From NCBI GenBank assembly GCA_037349315.1, contig JBAIAC010000161.1:538501-602500 (forward strand): a stretch of DNA of 64,000 nucleotides, given 5' to 3'. This DNA is from Chelydra serpentina (Eukaryota; Chordata; Testudines; Chelydridae). The stretch's first letter is position 1. Every line of letters starts with the position of its first letter. A program made the translations under genes and the position numbers. Below, in pieces: positions 44,006 to 55,149 of this stretch. The notes under the pieces were generated by a model. The model was not told where the DNA came from. It ran no database searches and saw nothing but the letters and a program-made list of their open reading frames with translations.

Positions 44006-47000
44006 CATGTGCAGTCAGTGCTGGAAGAGATCCTGCTTTGTCACAACTGGCAAAAATGTTGTTTTCCCTTTTGTGCTTCAATAACAAAGCTGTTGTTTGT
44101 TATACGATTGTTGTTCCCCGTTTTATTTGTCAAAACAAAATTTTCTTTTCAGAAGAACAGTCACCTTGGTGGAGGTGGGCAGGTGGGTGAAGGGGGAGGG
44201 ACAGAGATATCTCCTGAGAGCTGTGAGAGGAACTCAAATGAGGGGAAGAGAACTAAAGTTCAGGTTGGTTGTATGAATGCAATTCAGAGCTATTCTTTGC
44301 AAGTCTGATATTTAGGAGATTAGTATCTTTCTAACGATTCTTTGGTAGTCCCTGTTCACTGGAGTGACTCCAGTGCCCACACTCCCAGTCCCATTCTCCT
44401 CACCCTCTTTCATATGCTCAGCAAAAGCAAGCGCCTGGTGCACACTTCAAAAGGTGCAGATGCTCCATGCTGGCTGAGGAGGCAGGGGGATAGCAGTCTA
44501 CCAGGAGGATGAGTTGAATGACACTGTAGCTGGCTGCTGCAGGAAAGGAGAAGGGAAGTGACCCTGGGGTGTCCTCTCAAGTTGCCATTTTGTTGTTTGC
44601 CGTTCAGACTGTTCTGAAACTTGGAAGCTGATGGTGAAAATGAAGCCTGTTTTCTCTTAGGTTGGCATCTACTTTCAGTGGCAGATGCATGGCCTGCAAA
44701 ATCATATGTCAGAGTAATATGGCTGTTTTTGAAATGGTGAATGAATAAAGCCTGTGTTTGGGTGGAAAAGATGGGTGTTAACGTGTACCATGGTGGTTGT
44801 GATGTCATAATTTTGCAGAAACCAAGTTACACAAGCTATAGGGAGCTGAGTAGGAAAGGGTGTTTCCAAAAGCAAACTTCAAGGAGGAATAAGAAACAGG
44901 AGAAAAGTTGTGCTGCTTATTTATTTATTTTTTCTTTAAGATGATTTTAAAACATATGTGCTATGAGGGCTATTGGGAGAATTCAGCCCAGGGTCACCTT
45001 TAACAGAAAGCTGAGTGTATAGACAAGGCTATTGAGAAGTATCATGCAACAGTCTTTCCCACATACAATACCCTGGGCCAGAACAAACCAGGAATTGAGA
45101 GTCTAAGCACTGATGGGGGTAGGGGGGAGTTTTTTAAATGTGTCCTTCAAGAAAAATCTGTGGCAGGAATTAAAAAAGGAATAAGACGGGGGCGACAGCA
45201 GCCAGGATTTGCTGGGCTTTTCATTCCTTTGTTTGGTTATCTCGCATAAATGCTTTAGCTGAGACTCTTTCAGTAGCTGCATGGGGGCAGCTTGCAACAC
45301 AAACCCGCTCGAATCCAAATGTAATTTCCCCGTTGTGTGTGTTTTAGCTGTGACAGCTCAAGTTATGAATGTAAAATAAGAAAGAAAGTTCGGAAGGAGG
45401 GCTAGGTCTGAAATGTTAATGAGTGCTGAATTAGCCAGGGTTCCCAGAGGTTGGGAAAGGTGATGCCTGGATTTTAAATATGTGACTTCATTTCCGTGCA
45501 CCTTGGGGAAGAGGCAGGGGAGAGAGAGAGAGAGAGAGACCAGGCTTCTGTGCTTCCAGGGTATTCAGTTTGTAGCAGTAAAATTATAAATGTGCATCCA
45601 CGTGTGGGATGGGGGAGGCAGGCAATCGGGGGTGACTGGCCCCCTCCCATTTGCGGGGAGGGGCTGGGTTGGCACACAGATTGTAATTGCATTAGTGGCT
45701 TCATTATAAATCAAACGTTGTCCAGGGAATAACAGTTCCTTCTCCCTCCTCCGCTCTGCTTGCTGATGGCTGCAGCAGCCTTAGTAATGGTGATGCTTCT
45801 CCCATTTCCACTCATGGAGGAGTCATTCCCTCTTCTTAGGATGGATATAGCAGAGTGAGTGATTTCCATCCCCCCTTCACTCTGCTTGCAGAAAAGACAT
45901 CTCACCCTGATCTTATGACAACTTAACACATGGAGGAGGCTGAGAGGGCAGGAAAAGGGCTTTTGCTTCTTCCCTATGCAACTTGCAGAGCAAAGAGAAA
46001 TGGCAAGGTTTAGAACTCTCCCAGCTTCTTCCACATCAGTTTCTGCCAGGCCTGCTCTTAACTTGCCCCTCTGTCTATCTCTTTCTCTTTTTCTGTCTTC
46101 CTTCCATCTCTTGTTACCATGGAGAATGAAATGCTGGCTCCATTCAAGTTGTCGGCTGAATAGGTTTTGAGGTTGATGGATGGTGAGAATCTCTTATCCC
46201 TCCACCTCCCTCCTTCTCCAAACACCGCCCCCGCCTGGTTCTTGACATTTTGCTTGCCAGAGAATGGCCACTAGGAAGAGGGATCTGAAAGGGAGGCTGG
46301 CAGTGTCCTGCTGAGATGCTCTTTCAGTTTCTTGGATGAGATCAGCAGTCGTGAGAAGGTCTTAAGGACTTTGCTGCAGAGCCTCATCCTCAAGCTGGCT
46401 GAAGCATGAATGCTCACTTGAGTGCATGCTCCCCCTTCGCCCCACCCACTGTCTCCAAAACACCCAGAGAAAGGAAGATTCATATGCAAGTCTTGCCTTT
46501 GCTTGTGGCTGTGTTTCAAGGGGTGATGTAACCTCTGCGAATTGAAGGAAAAGGTAAGGAACTCTTCACAATGAATACTGTAGTCCAAACTCCCTTTCTC
46601 AGATAGTTCATGTAGCCTTCATCATACAAAAAGTGGAATTTCTTTGCTGCGGTCTGACTTGCCATGTTCCCTGGCTGCAACAGTGAAGTTTGCCAGGAGT
46701 GTGCGTGTGACTATAATGACAGCTGCCCCTATCTGTGTTGACAGTCTCCTCACAGCATTAATGCCATGTTGTCTGACAGGGTCCTGAGCAGAGATTGTTT
46801 AATATCAAATTTGTACAGTTCCTCCCAACAGAATAGTGTTGGATTGTGGATTTTGCTGCACATACCTCCAACTGCTGAGGCCCAGATGTGAGATGTGGTG
46901 TAGGTGCAGGTGCAGGGGACATAGCCAAAATGCAGAATAAAAAATGATAGGGCAGAAAGCTTCAAATGACGGTGTTATAGAATCATACAGAAAACATTTT

Positions 47001-48126
47001 CCCCATGCTGATTTATTGCTTCTGACGTGAGATAACAGCAGACTTGTGAGGGTTCAGGGTAACGGGGGGTGTACATTTGAAGGGCATCCCTGTTAATGTT
47101 GTGAAGTACACTCTGCACTTGAGTGCTGAGAGTGTGCCACCGCACTGTTGTGCTGCCTATGGCTCTTGCTGCAGTCAAAGGCTGGATGTAGAGGTGGGTA
47201 AATATCTGTGACTTTTTAAATGAAATGCAGGCATTTTTCCAGTGCGAAATGGGTCCTAAACAGGAGCTTGTTTGTCAAAACGTCTGGGTTTGTGAAATTC
47301 TTGCTGAAACCCTTATACAAAACATTTTAGCCTCTTGGTGGTTTGACAAATTGCATTGTGTTGAATATTTTTGCATTCTCTTTCTCTGATCCCTGCTCCA
47401 GCACCTTAGTCGCATGGTATTTCTGCTTCCTTCCAAAGGGAAATACTGATTTATTTTCTGATTTATTTTGTTCATAATTATTTATATGAGCAAAATTTTG
47501 TTTAACCCCATTGTGTTTTGTTAACAAACTGAATGGGCTTGCAAATATGATGAACCAAAATTCAAGATTTAGTTCATTGACTAGCTCACCACTATTTGTT
47601 CTGCTGTAGCTGGAAGTGATGCTCCCCGTACTAGTGTATTTGGATATGAATTCTATTGCTAGCCATATACACCTCTGGACATCAGAATTTGAATTCTAGT
47701 GTATGCCACAGGTGAAAATCTGTTTTGGTACTTCTCAGCTGCTGTGTATTCCTGGTGGAGACCCAGGCCAGTATTCTCTCTCCCCCTCCCCCTTTCTGAA
47801 GTATTAGATGGACAAATGATTCTACTTCAAGGTAACAGGAGCCCTCTTTCACTGCTCTGAAGCCTCTGCCTGTGCGTAGGGTTGTTAGACAAGTACATCG
47901 TCCCACATCACCACAGGCTTTTGCATCTGTCCTAACAGCTCAGAGTTCACTTCCCATTGATACTGCATGTCCTGTTTGTTGTTGAGTTGTTGTCTCCCTG
48001 CTGGAGATTTCCTACTGTGAGACTGCTTTTGCTGTTGTGCAAGTGTTTTCCAAAATGCTAATATGGTAATGGTTCATCAGCCTGTTGGGATACAGAAGGG
48101 GAATTTTTAATGAGCATATCAGAGGG
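44006..48126. other. Unique sequence, nothing recognised
   Basis: A GA microsatellite lies at about 45,520-45,538. I see no convincing exons, although many short open frames occur. Confidence 0.5.
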
Positions 48127-48145
48127 GTGTGTGTGTGTGTGTATA

Positions 48146-48178
<33 letters not shown>

Positions 48179-48180
48179 AT
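48127..48180. repeat. (GT)n microsatellite
   Basis: A GT tract with a central 'atatgtgtatat' interruption. Ordinary simple repeat. Confidence 0.9.
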
Positions 48181-48915
48181 GATTATACCACTCTAACTCT
48201 TTAATGTATTTGCTCTACAGACCATAACATTCGCACTCTCTCTAAGCTTCTCAGGGATACCCCAGACCCATGAAGACATTATGTACCCAGTTTATCCACA
48301 TGGATCCTCAATAATCAGAAGGGATAATGCTGTACTTCAGATTTTGTAGATTTCATGGTTTGAAACTGGTTGGCTGAGGCACTGGATAAAAAATACTTTT
48401 CAAATAGCTTCCCTTTACCCTAAATTCACCAGCTGTGTCAGATGGAGTTGAAAGAAAGTGATCGAGTAAGAAAGGAGGGATAGAGGTCCAGTGGGACACA
48501 GCATGATATTGGAGATGAGGATTAGCTTCTGAACAGATTCTTAGCCTTATGTTTCCATTTATAAGAGGTGTGGGGGAAGGGAGGGCATCTGTTTCAACCT
48601 GGTGATTGAAGGAAGTTGAGACGGTATCAGACCTGAGGCTTGGGTTGTGCATTCGAATTTCTTCTGTAAGGTCTGCTGCTGTTTTGATTTGGATATTTCT
48701 TTCTGTATGAAGGAGGGTGGGCGCCCATCTGTTCCTGAGCTTTCACAAGATTAAATCCCCACCACTTTTTCTCCTCTGCTCCCCTGTGGGGTTTTTATGA
48801 TTACTAATAATCTCAGGTGCTGTCAAAAGTTTTCCTGGGCATTCCTGACTTGGATTTCAGCATCTGAATACAGTTAAAAGCATCTTCTCATTATTCTCTA
48901 GACAGGTATGTGGCT
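48181..48915. other. Unique sequence, nothing recognised
   Basis: No gene or element end is supported. Confidence 0.5.
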
Positions 48916-49321
48916 TCAGGCCTTGGCTACACTCACGAGTTACAGCGCAATAAAACTGCCTGCAGCGCTGTAACTCACTAACCGTCTACACTCGCAAGGC
49001 ACGTACAGAGCTGCGTCTCCACAGGTACAGTGCTGGAGGTATTCCACCTCCCCGAGAGGAATAACATTTGTTGTGCTGCCGCTGGTGTGCTGCGGCTCCA
49101 GTGTGGCCACCCAATGAGCTCTTATTGGCCTCCAGAAGTATTCGGAAGTATCCCACAATGCCTGTTCTAGCCACTCTGGTCATCAATTAGAACTCTACTG
49201 CCCTGGCCTCAGGTGACCAACCGCCACTCCGACCCTTTAAATTCCCTTGGAATTTTAAATATCCCCTTCCTGTTTGCTCAGCCAGGCGTGGAGTGCTCTT
49301 AGCGCATCTTTCCAGGTAACC

Positions 49322-49858
49322 ATGCCTCCACGTGCCAGACGAACCCCAGTATGGCACAATACCGAGTTGCTGGACCTCATCGCTGTTTGGGGGGAGGAAG
49401 CTGTCCAATCCCAGCTGCGATCCAGCTGGAGGAATTTCAATACTTTCGGACAGATATCAAGGGCCATGATAGAAAGGGGCCATGACCGGGACGCAATGCA
49501 GTGCAGGAAAAAAGTAAAGTCGCTGCGGAGTGCATACCGCAAAGCCCGCGAGGCAAACAGCCGCTCGGGTGCTCCCCCCAAAACCTGCCGATTCTACAAA
49601 GAGCTGGACGCAATACTTGGGTGTGACCCCACTACCGTTCCGAGCACCACCGTGGACACGGGAGAGCGGGACGAGGAGACGAAGGAGGAGGGAAAGGAGG
49701 GGGTTGAAGAAAGCAGGGGAGCGAGGGTGCTGTGGCTGGGGGAGACACCCCTGACTTCCTGGGGGTATGCAGCCAGGAGCTCTTCTCGAACCAGTAGGAA
49801 GGGACGCATTCGCAGCGGCCGGTATGCGTTGGAGGAGAAAGAGAAGAGCAGGTTGGAG
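49322..49858 (+). pseudogene. Harbinger copy 3 MYB/SANT-like protein, exon 1
   Basis: It starts MPPRARRTPVWHNTELLDLI (in-frame ATGs also occur 16 codons upstream). The trihelix domain is intact: VWHNTELLDLIAVWG, NTFGQISRAMIERGHDRDA, KKVKSLRSAYRKAREANSR, TCRFYKELDAIL. The donor is gag/gtaagc at 49,858. The tail homologous to copy 2 (GDTPDFLGVCSQELFSNQ) is in another frame from the domain, so an indel lies near 49,680-49,710, and in that frame a TAG follows at about 49,792. The joined protein is therefore probably truncated or altered, though the DNA-binding part could still be made. Confidence 0.8.
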
Positions 49859-49937
49859 GTAAGCAGCTTTTATTTTCGGGAAGGAGTTTTTTCGGTGCGG
49901 GGTCCTTGGGCGAGGAGGGTTTGGGCTGCATGCATGC

Positions 49938-50373
49938 CTAGATGCGGAAGAGCGCATTGATGTGGTCTATCACATCATGGAAATCGGCCACTGTAATCTC
50001 TTCGAAAGTCTCAGCCAGAACGTGGGCAATGCGCTTGTGCAGGTTTATTGGGAGAGGTGCCGTGGTCCTTGTCCCAGTCAGGGTAACATGTCCGCGCCAC
50101 TGTGCCGCGAGGGGCGGGGGGACCATTGCTGCACACAGGCAAGCTGCATATGGGCCAGGGTGGAAACTGCATTGCAGTAGAAGACCCTCCCTTGCTTCTC
50201 CGGTCAACCTCAGCAGCGAGATATCTTCCAGGACGAACTCCTGTGGAAAATGTGGGGACACATTCAGTGTAGGTTTCCCCTGCAGCTGTTGGCTCTCCCA
50301 AAGGCACAGAAACCCGCCGGAGAGTACAGCCGTGAAACAATCAGTCCCCCTTTACCCTGTGCTTACTCACCAT
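49938..50373 (-). CDS. Third Harbinger gene, copy 3 (spliced, 101 aa)
   Basis: Exon 1 contributes only the ATG (50,373-50,371), directly followed by a donor gtgagtaag. The intron is 130 bp (50,370-50,241), ending in ttttccacag. Exon 2 (50,240-49,938) starts EFVLEDISLLRLTGEAREGL and ends DVIDHINALFRI, then TAG. The phases match, so the predicted protein is 101 aa and open. The same ATG/intron arrangement exists in copy 2. It is antisense in the intron of the MYB gene (49,859-50,510). Compared with copy 1, shared motifs are PGPYAA-LC-AM, WRG-V, LP-NL--R and H.N..F. No known domain recognised; no signal peptide or membrane helix. Its role in transposition is unknown. Confidence 0.75.
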
Positions 50374-50510
50374 TTTGGGGCTCCCGTGGGTTTTGTGCGC
50401 TCTGTTTGGGACTGGAAAATTGTGCTGTTTTGGAGATTGTGTGCCCTCCTTAAGTGTGGGGGAATCATTGCTCTGTCTGGCATAAAACAATGATGCATTT
50501 TGCCTTCAAG

Positions 50511-51085
50511 ATGCAACCTTGAGATCTCCGCCGTCCTTCATATCACCCCCTGAGAGACTCCAAAGGCTCAGGAGGAGGCCCAGAAGAACGAAAGAAGACA
50601 TGCTGCAGGAAGTTATGAAACAGTCTCTTAAAGAGAATCAAAAGGCTCGGGAGTGGAGGGAGAGCGAAAGCAGGCTCCGCCAGGAAAACGCCTTGCACCG
50701 GCGGCAAAGCATGCAGCTCCAGCAGGAAAGCACAAAGGAACTGATTAGCATCATGGCGCGCCAAGTGGTCTCTATCCAGGCGCTCGTTGCCATGCAGGCG
50801 GAGCAGTACCGCGCCCGCCCCACCCTGCAGCCATTGTCCCCAAACTCTTTGCCTTCTGCCCCCATGTCACCTCCTGCCCACTTCACCCAACATCCAGGTT
50901 CTTATCACCCACACCAGCTGCCTCCAACACCTGTAGTTTCACCACCCAGCACTGGAAACTATAACCCTTACCAACTGCACTCAACCCCCATCCCGAATTA
51001 TAGACATCCTGAAGTGCAGCCCTCAATGCACTGCACTCCAGACAGGAAGCCCGAGTATGAAAGCAGGACATACCATAACCTGTGA
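50511..51085 (+). CDS. Harbinger copy 3 MYB/SANT-like protein, exon 2
   Basis: The acceptor (tgccttcaag) ends at 50,510, the same site as copy 2. The open frame encodes a basic then charged helical part (RRRPRRTKEDMLQEVMKQSL; AREWRESESRLRQENALHRR) and TKELISIMARQVVSIQALVA, followed by a proline-rich tail ending at TGA 51,083-51,085. It is the C-terminal half of the transposon's DNA-binding partner. Given the frame break in exon 1, normal joining may not give this frame. Confidence 0.75.
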
Positions 51086-51175
51086 TTAAACCGTTCCCCA
51101 GACCATCCACCACCCCCTTGCCCTTTCTATCTCACAAGCAGCTGTGTTTCTTTTTAATACATGTATTTTCTCTTT

Positions 51176-51202
51176 AATAAATGGATGTGAAAACAGTTTA
51201 TT
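51176..51202. terminator. Convergent polyadenylation signals, Harbinger copy 3
   Basis: AATAAA (51,176-51,181) for the MYB gene on the + strand and TTTATT (51,197-51,202) for the transposase on the - strand, about 15 bp apart. Confidence 0.7.
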
Positions 51203-51345
51203 ATTGCATAAAGTAAAAGATACCTTATCCCAGGAAAGAAACAGGCAACGCTAGTCAGCTGAGCAAACACAAATCAGCTTATCAAGGACAGATTACTAGT
51301 AACATTGGAACCACTTCACTTTAGGGCCGTGCAGGGCAGCAGACA

Positions 51346-52593
51346 TTACTGTTGGTTTTCAGCCTCAAATTTCTCCCTCAAGGCATCCCTAATCCTTGCA
51401 GCCCCACGCTGGGCCCCTCTAATAGCCCTGCTCTCTGGCTGTGCAGATTCAGTCTCCAGGTGTTGAACCTCTGAGGTCCACGCCTGAGTGAACATTTCAC
51501 CCTTCCCGTCACAAATATTATGGAGGGTACAGCACGCGGATATAACCGCGGGGATGCTGTGTTCGGCCAAGTCCAGCTTCCCATATAGAGATCGCCAGCG
51601 GCTCTTCAAACGGCCAAAAGCACACTCCACAGTCATTCGGCACCGGCTCAGCGTGTAGTTGAACCGTTCCTTGCTGGTGTCAAGGCTCCCTGTGTAGGGT
51701 TTCATGAGCCACGGCATTAAAGAGTACGTGGGGTCTCCAAGGATCACAGTGGGCATTTCAATTTCCCCAACCGTGATCTTCCTGTCTGGGAAAAAAGTCC
51801 CGGACTGCATCTTCCGGAACAGGGCAGTGTTCCGAAAGATGCGTGCGTCATGCACCTTTCCGGGCCAGCCTGCGTTGATGTCAATGAAACGCCCACGGTG
51901 ATCCACAAGCGCCTGGAGAACCATGGAGAAATACCCCTTCCGATTAATGTAGTCGGATGCTAGGTGGGGTGGTGCCAGAATAGGAATATGCGTCCCATCT
52001 ATCGCCCCTCCGCAGTTAGGGAAACCCATTTGTTCAAAGCCAGCCACAATGTCTTGCACGTTACCCGGACTCACGGTTCTTCTGAGCAGGATGCGATTAA
52101 TGGCCTTGCAAACTTGCATCAGCACAATTCCAACGGTCGACTTTCCCACTCCAAACTGGTTCACTACCAATCGATAGCAGTCCGGAGTTGCGAGCTTCCA
52201 GATTGCAATAGCCACCCGCTTCTCCACCGTCAGGGCAGCTCTCAATCTCGTGTCCTTGCGCCGCAGGGCGGGGGCGAGCTCCTCACACAGTTCCATGAAA
52301 GTAGCTTTTCTCATCCGAAGGTTTTGCAGACACTGTTCGTCATCCCAGACTTCCATGACAATGTGATCCCACCACTCTGTGCTGGTTTCTCGAGCCCAAA
52401 AGCGGCGTTCCACGGGGCATAGCATGTCCGTGAATGCCACAAGCAAGTTCGTGTCGTACACGTTACGCGAGTCGATTTCATCGTCATCATCGGACTCCTC
52501 GCTGTCACTATGGATCTTAAGGTAGAGCTCGATTGCCAAACGTGACGTGCTGGCGAGACTCGTCAGTATTTTCCTCAACAGGTCGGGGTCCAT
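51346..52593 (-). CDS. Harbinger copy 3 transposase (DDE nuclease, 415 aa)
   Basis: An open, full-length HARBI1-like DDE_Tnp_4 nuclease. I start it at MDPDLLRKIL, which is where the homology with copy 2 begins; the frame is open for 21 more codons upstream. Visible: acidic stretch (SDSEESDDDDEI), helix-turn-helix-like NQFGVGKSTVGIVL, then the triad D199 (GGAIDGTHI), D287 (ILGDPTYSL) and E323 (RMTVECAFGRLKSRW), numbered from this start. All catalytic residues are kept. It cuts and rejoins transposon ends, normally with the MYB-like partner for nuclear import and end binding. Whether it is still active cannot be told from sequence. Confidence 0.9.
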   Translation of the reverse strand: MDPDLLRKILTSLASTSRLAIELYLKIHSDSEESDDDDEIDSRNVYDTNLLVAFTDMLCPVERRFWARETSTEWWDHIVMEVWDDEQCLQNLRMRKATFMELCEELAPALRRKDTRLRAALTVEKRVAIAIWKLATPDCYRLVVNQFGVGKSTVGIVLMQVCKAINRILLRRTVSPGNVQDIVAGFEQMGFPNCGGAIDGTHIPILAPPHLASDYINRKGYFSMVLQALVDHRGRFIDINAGWPGKVHDARIFRNTALFRKMQSGTFFPDRKITVGEIEMPTVILGDPTYSLMPWLMKPYTGSLDTSKERFNYTLSRCRMTVECAFGRLKSRWRSLYGKLDLAEHSIPAVISACCTLHNICDGKGEMFTQAWTSEVQHLETESAQPESRAIRGAQRGAARIRDALREKFEAENQQ

Positions 52594-52967
52594 TTCCTGC
52601 TGACCGAAATGGAACACAGATTGCGCTACAAAGAAACCGTTGAAAGATGGCGCCAAATGTGGCCGGAAACACAGGGATCACTGGGATGCAAAGAGATGCA
52701 TCACGGGGCGTTGGGACAGGACCCAGAATGCACCATACCCCATGCCCCCTTCCCACAACCCACGGCGCCAGAATGGGAAGAGGTGTTCTGTGGGATACCT
52801 GCCCATAATGCACCGCTCCCAAAGTCGCTGCAAGTGCCGCAAATGTAGCCACGTTAGTGCGCTGGCAACTGCCAGTCTGGACAGGCTGCAGCGTTTTCCC
52901 TACTCAGCTGTACGAAGACGGGTTTAATTCACAGCGCTGTACATCTACAAGTGTAGTCCAGGCCTCA

Positions 52968-53411
52968 GCTGAGTCACCCAAGTTTCTCCCCCCCCCCCCC
53001 CCCAAAACCCCCAACCCACCCTTTCCGGTCCTTTACCTGCTGGGAATCAGTCTGACTTCCCCTTGTAGCTGGTACTTCTCAGTTTCTGCTCTTCCACTGG
53101 TGCTTGTCAGCTTCCTTCCATCCGGCCTTCAATTAAATTATTCACAGATAAAAATTGTAACTGCCTACTGATTTAAGATTCTTGTCTGCTCTACCAGCTC
53201 TGTCACTCAGGCTTTTTATAGGTTCCAAGATTAAAGGCCTTTTTCTGTATATATTTTGGTTAGTGCTATTAATCTCCATGGGTGGCACTTTTACGTCACT
53301 CCCAGGAATAACTCCTATCTTTAGAAACTAGCACTCAAGTAGTGGACACTATGCTCCAATCATTGCCCTACCCATTCCCTACAGTTCCCTCACTCAGTGC
53401 TCCTGTGTCAT
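52968..53411. other. Unique sequence with C-homopolymer
   Basis: A C-run lies at 52,988-53,004. Nothing else is recognised. Confidence 0.5.
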
Positions 53412-53964
53412 TGTCACAGAGTGTGGGGGAGTCCGTGCCTGCACCCCTCTTCCTTGGGATTGAATATGACTCTCAGCCAGCCAGTAGAACAAAAGGTTTA
53501 TTAGAGATGCCAGGAACACAGTCCAAACAGATCTTGTCAGTACAACCAGGACCCCGCAGTCGGGCCCTTCCAGGGGGCAGGGAGCTTAGACCCCAGCCTG
53601 GGGCTCCCTGCGTTCCACCCCACAGCTCCAAAAGGGGGGCAGGGAGCCCAGACTCTGTCTGCACTTTCCTCCGTGCCCCCAGCCGGCTGCAAACTCAAAC
53701 CTTCCAGCCCCTTCTTTCCCTTTGTCTCCTTTCCGGGCCAGGAGATCACCTGATCCCTTTGTTCGAACACCTTCAGCTCGCACCTTTGCAGAGAAGGGGC
53801 CCAGGCCATCAGTTGCCAGGAGACAGGGTGTCGGCCATTCTCTGTCATCACTGGCCCTCTAGGGCTCTGCAATTACACATGTTTATCCCACCCCCTAGAG
53901 ACTTAGCACATGCCTCGGGGAAACTGAGGCATAGAAACATTAAGAACAGTCCCATTCCGTCACA
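53412..53964 (-). repeat. Gypsy-type 3' LTR
   Basis: It reads TGTGACGG...GTGACA on the - strand and is nearly the same as the other LTR at 57,878-58,429. The long + strand open frame across it is an antisense shadow. Confidence 0.9.
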
Positions 53965-53978
53965 TCTCTCCCCCCTTC
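53965..53978 (-). promoter_or_regulatory. Polypurine tract
   Basis: GAAGGGGGGAGAGA on the - strand lies directly against the 3' LTR, the position where plus-strand DNA synthesis is primed in LTR retroelements. Confidence 0.75.
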
Positions 53979-54428
53979 GAGAACGAACTGAGCGGGGGGT
54001 CACTTTAGCCAGTGACCTGGGGAAGTTCGAACCCACCAAAGTTCCCATGGATATCCCGCATCTCCCCCATTCGTTGGTGGGAGTTACACCAAGCCCTTTC
54101 AGTTTCACATCTTCCCTTAGGTCGGGTGGGCTTGATGGCACCCGCAGGCTGCATGTGGGAGGGTTTATGTGGCCCATGCCCTTTTCCCATCCCCAAACCC
54201 CTGGTGTTCAAACTGAGATCGGGTCTTCTCCCAGCGCTCCAGTTTGGAGGGCTGTAATTTGGGCTCTCTTGGTTACGAGCCCCCCTCTTGATCTGGTCCC
54301 CTCTCTGACCATGTGTCTCTGTCACCAGCCGCTCGGCAGCGGCCCCTTTTTCTGGATGCAGCCATGTCGGGGCAGAGTGGTGGATATACACTGGAAAGCG
54401 CTACCCAAATAGATCTGGCTGCAGCTTC

Positions 54429-54778
54429 TTAAGGGCCTGCACCATGGCCAGGGCATTCTTTCTCTATGGCTGGACCGTTCTGCCCCCGGGGCAGCAGCTC
54501 CTTGCTCAGATACCCGATGGGGTGTCTCTCCCCCTTAGCATGGGCCTGCATCAGCACTGCACCCAGCCTGGTGTCTGAGGCTTCGGTGAACACTGTACAG
54601 GACTTGGCCCTGTCTGGGTTTACTTGATTTATCGGGCCCTGGATTAGAGCCTCCTTCAGCGCATAGAGAGCCCTCTGGCCCTGCTCGGTCCAGACCGCCT
54701 CGTCTGGCTTCCCCTTCTTACATAGCTTAGTGATGGGAACAGCTAGGGAGCTAAAGTGGGGTACAAACCTCTGGTATA
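54429..54778 (-). pseudogene. Gypsy-type RNase H region
   Basis: The frame encodes QRFVPHFSSLAVPITKLCKK, AVWTEQGQRALYALKEAL and a segment with TEASDTRLGAVLMQ, HPIGYLSKEL. This is the reverse transcriptase connection and RNase H-like fold, in which the first acidic residue is usually part of an Asp motif. It lies downstream (on the - strand) of the integrase and is cut off from the rest by the SINE at 54,779. The end after about 54,429 is truncated. Confidence 0.8.
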
Positions 54779-54957
54779 GAATCATAGAATATCAGGGTTG
54801 GAAGGGACCTTAGGAGGTCATCTAGTCCAAACCCCTGCTCAAAGCAGGACCAATCCCCAATTTTTGCCCCATATCCCCAAATGGCCCCCTCAAGGATTGA
54901 ACTCACAACCCTGGGTTTAGTAGGCCAATGCTCAAACCACTGAGCTATCCCTCCCCC
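54779..54957 (-). mobile_element. tRNA-derived SINE inserted in the Gypsy element
   Basis: In reverse it shows the CR1-type tail ('agaatatcagggttggaagg'...) and the tRNA-like head ('gagttcaatccttgaggggg', 'gatagctcagtggtttgagc'). ATAG near both borders could be a short duplication. It is younger than the Gypsy element. Confidence 0.85.
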
Positions 54958-54989
54958 CATAGTACCCCGCCATCCCGCTAAAGGCCTGG

Positions 54990-55100
54990 ACCTGTTTCTT
55001 GTTCTGGGGAACAGGCCAATCTCTGTTCTGGGGAACAGGCCAATCGCCTCCACCTTGGCCAGCTCTGGGCTGTTGAATGACTGGATCACCTCTAAAGCCA
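54990..55100 (-). pseudogene. Gypsy-type reverse transcriptase remnant
   Basis: The - strand reads from the start of the RT domain (NLEREVKDMLALEVIQSF) directly into the region just before the connection (ELAKVEAI, KKQVQAFSGMAGYY). The palm with its catalytic Asp pair is missing. A 20-bp unit (gttctggggaacaggccaat) is tandemly doubled near 54,999-55,040, giving GLFPRTEIGLFPRT. Confidence 0.7.
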
Positions 55101-55149
55101 GCATGTCCTTGACCTCTCTCTCCAGGTTCTGGGCTGTTTTCCCAGTTAC

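Larger units (their letters stand above)
48919..52964. mobile_element. PIF/Harbinger DNA transposon, copy 3 (4,046 bp)
   Basis: The left end GGCCTTGGCTACACTC and the reversed right end GGCCTGGACTACACTT are inverted repeats. TCA flanks both sides (48916-48918 and 52965-52967), the 3-bp duplication expected for Harbinger. It has the same gene order as copy 1: two-exon MYB-like gene (+), antisense third gene in its intron, and converging transposase (-). The transposase and third gene are open; the MYB partner has a frame problem. This is the best-preserved copy. Confidence 0.9.

Noticed and set aside
49942..50493. 183-codon + strand frame in the MYB intron of copy 3
   Set aside because: Antisense to the third gene; the conserved protein is on the - strand with splice signals.
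53342..54412. 356-codon open frame on the + strand
   Set aside because: It covers the LTR and flanking Gypsy sequence antisense, and half of it is repeated in the second LTR. It has no domain; it is a shadow.
54779..54957. Part of the Gypsy coding region
   Set aside because: The open frame runs into it but the sequence is the tRNA SINE in reverse, inserted later.
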